DNA from: Enoplolaimus lenunculus
Lineage: Eukaryota; Nematoda; Enoplea; Enoplida; Thoracostomopsidae
DNA length: 64,000 nt
Direction of reading: 5' to 3'
Assembly (NCBI GenBank): GCA_030248215.1
Contig: JASANG010001685.1
Span: 124,001 to 188,000, forward strand
Position numbers and translations under genes: made by a program. How positions within the stretch are numbered: the first letter of the stretch is position 1; every line of letters starts with the position of its first letter. Under the pieces are notes generated by a model. The model was given only the letters and a program-made list of their open reading frames with translations. It did no database searches and was not told where the DNA came from. This document shows, piece by piece, positions 58,696 to 64,000 of this stretch.

Positions 58696-60774
58696 TCAGC
58701 TATAGGAGTTGACGCTCGAGCTCGAGGGGCGTCTTGCGTCTTGTAGTGATTTTGTATTATATGTATAATACACATAAGCACGTAAATCGACCTACAGCTC
58801 CTGCTATGGCTTCTAATTCGATAGAATTTTTGCATTTTTACATACTCTGCGTACGTGGGTCGAAATCTGGATCAAAATAATCATGGCCACGTTTTTGTTG
58901 CTGAAATTTAAAGAATTTTATGCGATTTTACCCGCTTAATTTTAGATCACATCCAGTTTATCGACAGTGGCCCTGTCGAAAGTGTGAAAGACATGTTTCT
59001 GCAAAGCCAATATCTCGTGCAGAATTTTCTTTCAATATTCTGTCACAATTTATTGCGCATCTTATGGCACAAAGAATTCGCACAATAGTTTTCCATAGAA
59101 TTTTTAATTAAATCCACTAAACAAAAGTGCAGCATGCAAGACTCGGCGCAACGTTTGTACATGAAGCAACTAGATAATGAAAAAAACGCTACTTTTTAAC
59201 AATTTTGTACCGTTTGGGCTATATGATAGCTGTGCAAGGTTATTTAGTTGACTTAGCTAGTGTAGTACGAGGGTATTATTATATGTTCTGCTTTAAATTA
59301 TTCCACAAGTTCAAAATATTATGATCGTGCTGATTCGTTGTTGTTGTTTTGCATAGATATAGGAACGGAGCCGGATAGTTAACTGTTTACCGGAACCAGA
59401 TATGGACCGGATACAGTGTTTCAATTTGTGTACTGTAAGAATTTGAGTCGCACGAAAGTATACCTTTACGAGTGTAAGGTCTGGACTGGTCAAAAACGGG
59501 GATTTTCGACCGATCCGAAGGCAGGTATGGTCTAGTTTCGAGTTGACCCTCGAACAGTTTTAACACGATTTAAACACTGCTATGGCTCGTGCGAGTCTAT
59601 ACAACACTGTTTTCGGATTTACTAGCAACGCACAAGTAAGTAACACGAAATATGAAACACAAGCCCGTTAGTCCCGCTAACACTAAAATTGCCAATTTTC
59701 CCTATTTCTGACGGTTATAGCTTTCGAACGAGGGCCATGCGGCCGAAAAGCACTATAGAAATTATAAGTATTGGGAAACTGCAATTTGTAAGCGAAAAGT
59801 GGATCAGATCCGCCAGACACAGCTTACGGGACCGCTACTTAAATCACGTCCGGGCACGATTATAACAATAAACCACAAATTACAAAAACAGCAAGTACAC
59901 GTTTCCTAGGCCTAAAAATTACTATTCTGACCAAGTAAAATACGCTGCTTCCGATTAACTACTTTTTTGTTTCTCCGTCAAGGCGAGAACTATATGTTTT
60001 ACGCGACCCGAGAATATTGCTATGATTTACGTACAATCAGAAAATCTTTTAAGCACATCTGCTAGCTAAGCTATCGCTATTCCACCACTAAAACCAATAC
60101 TACTGAATAATAATCCAAGTTCACAGAATATGGCAAATAGTACAGAACTGGGGCAGAATTGGCAGAAATAGAGGTGCGAAATGGAATGAGCACCTTGAAA
60201 TTAGTAGGAAACGGGAAGGAGATGCCTGAAAACATTAAAATAAGCATTTATAAGATCGCAAAAATATGACATGTAGGAATTGGCACAAAAGGGTCAAAAG
60301 GGGAAGAGTTTGTAGAAAAGGGAGTGCGCAATGCACTGAGCGCATAGAATTTGGTCAGAAAATGGGGTTTTAGTACCTGAAAACACAATATGAAATATAT
60401 GTAAAAATACACGTACTTGACATAAGTGAAGTTGACAGAAATAGGACTAAGTTTGACAAGAGTTTGGCAAGAAAGTTAAAGCACAGTAGTTTTACAAATG
60501 AGCAACAGTACGGCAAGGCTAAAAAGATACCGGTTAAGTACAGATCACGATACTCTGACCGAGACTGAGATGTTGGAATTCACATGCCAAGGAAACTACA
60601 TAGCTAGGAGGTCGAGGGGTGCCGAGGGTGAGCACCAGTGTGGCACAGAGTGCACACTGGGGCCCCACCCGACAACGAGATTAAAATGAATTGCTAGCTT
60701 GGATTTTTCATTTTTACTTCAGTGTGGAAACCAGTAGATTCTCGACTTTCCGGAAGTATATAGCAGTAAACGTT

Positions 60775-60925
60775 TAATACTGTCAGTTTAGGTGGAAACC
60801 GGAACTTTCGACCTTTTTTACTAAGCAGCTGAAAAACCGGTTTACGGATGCCGAACTGGCGACCTTCTGCGTGTCATGCAGACGCTGTTACCACTGCGCA
60901 CGCAGTCCGTCTTTCAACTACTTTT
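60775..60925 (-). mobile_element. tRNA-derived SINE, copy 4
   Basis: On the minus strand: a tRNA-like head with TGCGTGCGCAGTGGTAAC and a perfect 5 bp anticodon stem (TCTGC/GCAGA, loop ATGACAC, nominal anticodon GAC), then TTTTTCAGCTGCTTAGTAAAAA as in the other copies. The acceptor and T stems are imperfect, so it is not called as a tRNA gene. Confidence 0.6.
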
Positions 60926-61112
60926 ATCACCAACTATACGGCGACCGTTTGCTGCCGGCAAGCATACTGTGCAATGTGCGTGCATTCTGAACATTAGTGG
61001 ACCAAGTGCCCCCACTTCGGCGCATACGCTTGCATGCGCTGACAGCTATGATTCATTGATGAGTCTTGGTATATACTTAAATTATAGGGTTGTTTACACG
61101 GACTGACTTACC

Positions 61113-63128
61113 ATGGAAATTGAAATAAGAGGAGACGATGGTGGTTATTTCAAAGTAAGCATATATATTAAGTGTTTAGTGTATTATTTTATTCATATTA
61201 TTGTTTGCACAATATTGAGGCATCCCATTAGACGATTTACCTTTGCAATTACATAAATTTTTGCGCTAAAAAATCCGCCCAGGTGATGCAGAGGAGTACT
61301 GAAGTCAGAGTCAGAGGGCATTATTTTTCCGAAGGTTACGGTATATGCGTGCTCAGTATATATCAATATATATTATGTATGTAACGTATGTATGTATCAG
61401 GGTTCTAACACGAAATTAATTTTGCAGGAACAGGAACAGGAATAGAATTTCTTTAGAGGAACCGGAAGACGAACAGGAACCGGAATTTGGAATAATTTTC
61501 ATTATCAAATTACGTACTGTTGGACGTATTTTCACAAAATTGTAATCGTTTATGGTGGTTATGATTTAAGTCTAACCTGTTCTTTATGCAATATATGTTC
61601 GGCATATTTTCAAAATAACAATCGGCACCGGCGAATTTTGGTATCGGCACATCCCTTAATAGATCTATGTATATATTATATATGTGTATATGCGTTATAA
61701 CATGTTTCTTTCCTGTATTTATGTTATGTACGTATATATATTTTCAGGCGTATGTACAGAACGTGAGCCCAGATGGATTGGAAGTGTCCTTTGAGAATGA
61801 GTGAGTTAGTTTCGAACATGTTCCTACCGGGCTGTATCTCGGATATCCGGCTCCGGCATTTTAACCTGTCAGATGTTTTTTAAAAAAACTTCAAAGAAAT
61901 TGGACCCATCGTTAAACTTATGCCAACTACAGTGGAACTTATTAACATACTTTTACCTATTTTTTCTGTCAACATGTAATGTAACGTAAAAATAGGTGTA
62001 TTACTAAGTCTAAGCCTAAGCAAAATAACAGCCTTAGTCCTAGCCAGTGATGGACGGGGACTGGCCATTAAATGTCTCGGTCACGGTCAATTTTTGGTCA
62101 TCCCCGAAAAAAATCAAGTTTCCAAAATAAATTATTTGTAATGCTTTTTCCGTAGTTTGTTTGTGTTTTTCATAGTCTTGCGTGTTTTCGAAATATTGCA
62201 GTGTTATGAAAATTCCTAGCTTCTTAGGGAAATGTTGTTCATCAGTCAGTACTTATATGCTTGAGCAATATTAACTTCTACTTTTCACAGGTTTACCAGC
62301 ATTTGCTAAATCCTCGACTTGTCTCGGTGCAATTCCAAATCACCGAGACTAAAAAACCGAGACCGGCTAAATACCGAGACTTTCATCCCTTCTCCTAGCC
62401 ACCTCTATTTTATAGTACAAAAAGTAACTTAACCAAACAAATATTGCAAGTGAAGTAACGCTACATAAACACAGTAATGGAATAGGGTCGTTGTTAAAGT
62501 GTTAAAAATGCATCGGCGTGAAAAAAAGAAAAATTGTTAGCTACGTTGTGATATTTGAATGCCATCTATGTAGGATTAGATTTCAATTAACTATCGAGCT
62601 CCTGCCGGATATTATATTATCCGGATACGCCATTTTTGGTATTCGCTGGCGGTCGTACCCTGCCGTGAAGAGAAAAATACCTGTTACCAGAAAATTCATG
62701 TGTAAGCCTTTCCAATTTTAGCAGACGTGAAATTCACCTTAATATTATTCCTTCAACCAGGGGTGGGCTGTCTCGGTTAAAATCAGACCGATTCCTGAAT
62801 ACTGAGGCCGTTCACGAAATGTATTGGGTCTCGGTCAATTTATGGTCAGAATATAGATGGAGACCGAAATTCGTGCCTTTCTTTAAAAATTTGGATCATT
62901 TTGTTCCAGAAAAATGTCGGTCCACAAATTTATTCTGAAATGTTGTAACTCTGCTTGACAGTCATCTGGCTGCAGTGTGGTGGCGTTTACCAATGTGTAA
63001 TATGATTTTTTATTTTTAGTTGGCAACCATCCCGCGTCGTCTCGTATGAACTCGTTAGATTAGTGACTAAATCTAGCCACAGCAAAGACGCCTCTCCGCA
63101 TGTGTGCAAAGAAAATGAAGCAGTCGAA
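61113..63128 (+). CDS. FMR1: FMR1/FXR-family RNA-binding protein, 5' part (Tudor/Agenet 1)
   Basis: Fragile-X family mRNA-binding protein, a translation regulator of neurons and other cells. Only the start is in the window: exons 61113-61154, 61748-61800, 63020-63128, giving 68 codons with consistent phases. The protein begins MEIEIRGDDGGYFKAYVQNV and continues SPDGLEVSFENDWQPSRVVSYELVR. This matches the first Tudor/Agenet domain of FMRP (human VEVRGSNGAFYKAFV, then VAFENNWQPDRQ). After the domain comes a Ser- and charge-rich linker ending ENEAVE. The second Tudor domain, KH domains and RGG box must lie right of 64000. Introns 1 and 2 carry MITE copies, including an intact one at 62046-62392. 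FMR1, FXR1 and FXR2 cannot be told apart from this piece; invertebrates usually have one gene. Confidence 0.88.
62046..62392. mobile_element. hAT-like MITE, GAGACC type, with 8 bp TSD
   Basis: 347 bp element inside the second intron of the FMR1-like gene. It begins AGTGATGGACGGGG and ends TTTCATCCCTTC, flanked by TCCTAGCC at 62038-62045 and 62393-62400. Arrays of GAGACC/GTCTCG lie inside both ends. Relatives, mostly truncated, are at about 8265-8345, 18350-18450, 24635-24923, 25075-25152, 56024-56140 and 62760-62870. Confidence 0.85.
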
Positions 63129-63306
63129 GTAAGCCCGAGATTATTTAAACATACGCGTGAAGTTGTCGTCTTGCTTTTACAATTAGTTTTTCATCGAAAG
63201 TCATTGACTTTTGCTATTCATTATAATATGGTTGTCCAATAAGCAGGGCGCAAGTGGAATTCCGGTTACGCTATGGAAAACCTGTATTTTTTGTCCCTAT
63301 CCGGTT

Positions 63307-63807
63307 GGGAAGTGCCGATTCCAAAAATTTTGCCGATGCCGATACCGAAGTCGATTCTTATTTTGAAATTTTTCCGATGCCGATGCCGATTTCAACTTTA
63401 GTACACCATGTTTAATAAGCAGATAAAATACTACGTTACATTATTATATGTAGGTTTAAACCCTAACCATCATAAACGATTATAATTTTACAAGAACGGT
63501 TAATTTCAATAATTTTTTTGAAACCCAAACGCCAGAGAGTTTTGCACATAACAATCAGTTGCAATGCTATTAATTTCATTTCTGGGCGCATTGTCTGATC
63601 AAGAAAACTGTCATCTCTCTTGCGTTTGTGTTTGAAAAAAATAATTGAAATGAATCGTTCTTATAAAATTATAATCGTTTATGATGGTTGGGGTTTAAGT
63701 CTTCATATAATGGTGTAATGTAGTATCCTATCTGTGCATCGGTTCGGCATCGGCAAAATTATTAAATAAGAATCGTCGTCGGAAAAATTTTGGTGTCGGC
63801 ACATTTC
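63307..63807. mobile_element. hAT-like MITE, GCCGAT type, with ~100 bp inverted ends
   Basis: 501 bp copy from GGGAAGTGCCGATT to GTCGGCACATTTC. About 100 bp of each end are inverted copies, including CGATTCTTATTT and GCCGATGCCGAT. The core holds two near-inverted blocks around CATAAACGATTATAATTTTA, so the element looks palindromic as a whole. No clear target duplication. Relatives are at about 4790-4870, 7545-7720, 8380-8610, 25755-25850, 29628-29760, 55597-55870 and 61540-61660. Confidence 0.72.
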
Positions 63808-64000
63808 TAAAAATCATTGCAAAAAGTATTATTTTGCCCTCAATAAAACTACGGTTGCGTTCCACTTTTATCAAAATATCAGGCAACGTTGAATACAGGA
63901 TTGTTTACCGGACTGGATACCCGTTCGCATCCTGCTATGTAGTGCAATATTTTAATTGAAATTGTGCTAAAGATTAGTTTTTCGGTATCCGTTATTTTGC

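Larger units (their letters stand above)
56831..61112. other. Tafazzin-FMR1 intergenic region
   Basis: Divergent promoters plus repeats listed separately. 58140-58550 and 58700-59640 are unassigned. 60120-60480 has two loose copies of a ~170 bp block (GCGnAATGnAnTGAGC...GAAAAnnGG). An ORF at 58934-59090 was judged too weak to call. Confidence 0.55.

Noticed and set aside
58934-59090. Open frame after a good acceptor (HIQFIDSGPVESVKDMF...) as a terminal exon
   Set aside because: Two frames are open over the same bases, no upstream exon could be found and no family recognised; too weak to list as a gene.
1-64000. CRISPR arrays, bacterial operons, rRNA genes
   Set aside because: Tandem arrays here have no regular unique spacers, genes have introns and no Shine-Dalgarno sites, and no rRNA segments were recognised.

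Overview
This window is nuclear DNA of an invertebrate animal. It is AT-rich and intron-dense, with GT-AG introns of about 70 bp to 2.8 kb, and it is crowded with small non-autonomous transposons. Seven conserved single-copy housekeeping genes can be rebuilt exon by exon with matching splice phases. The protein sequences, for example the aldolase C-terminus, are compatible with a nematode-like ecdysozoan of the non-Caenorhabditis kind because an FMR1-family gene is present. The phylum cannot be fixed from the sequence alone.

Layout, left to right: DIS3 (exosome nuclease, minus, 417-6236, 3' part outside the window and first exon not found); fructose-bisphosphate aldolase (plus, 9082-14493, complete, 7 coding exons); an 8 kb gene-poor stretch rich in repeats; cytosolic seryl-tRNA synthetase (plus, 22498-30532, complete, 12 exons); a 7 kb repeat block (2.1 kb hAT-like element, minisatellites, MITEs); ribosomal protein eL8/RPL7A (minus, 37482-40412, complete, 6 coding exons); tRNA-derived SINEs; NDUFA8 of complex I (plus, 43835-47392, complete, 4 exons); tafazzin (minus, 50015-56830, complete, 8 exons, with a 5'-truncated LINE in one intron); a 4.3 kb repeat block; and the first three exons of an FMR1/FXR-family gene (plus, 61113 onwards, running off the right edge).

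The genes are not an operon. Strand order is - + + - + - +, mostly divergent or convergent pairs. Functions are RNA decay, glycolysis, tRNA charging, ribosome, respiratory complex I, cardiolipin remodelling and mRNA regulation. NDUFA8 and tafazzin are adjacent and both act at the mitochondrial inner membrane.

The most unusual feature is the repeat landscape. At least six families of short hAT-like elements have different but related ends (CAGGGTGCAACCGG, CAGGGTGGCA, AGTGATGG, TAGTGATGGG, AGGGATGTGCCGA). Five individual copies keep intact 8 bp target duplications. Each family carries its own array of a 6 bp motif just inside the ends (GGTTCC, GGATAT, GGAGCC, GATTCG, GAGACC, GCCGAT). No transposase gene was seen. 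All calls were made by reading the sequence; no database search was run.
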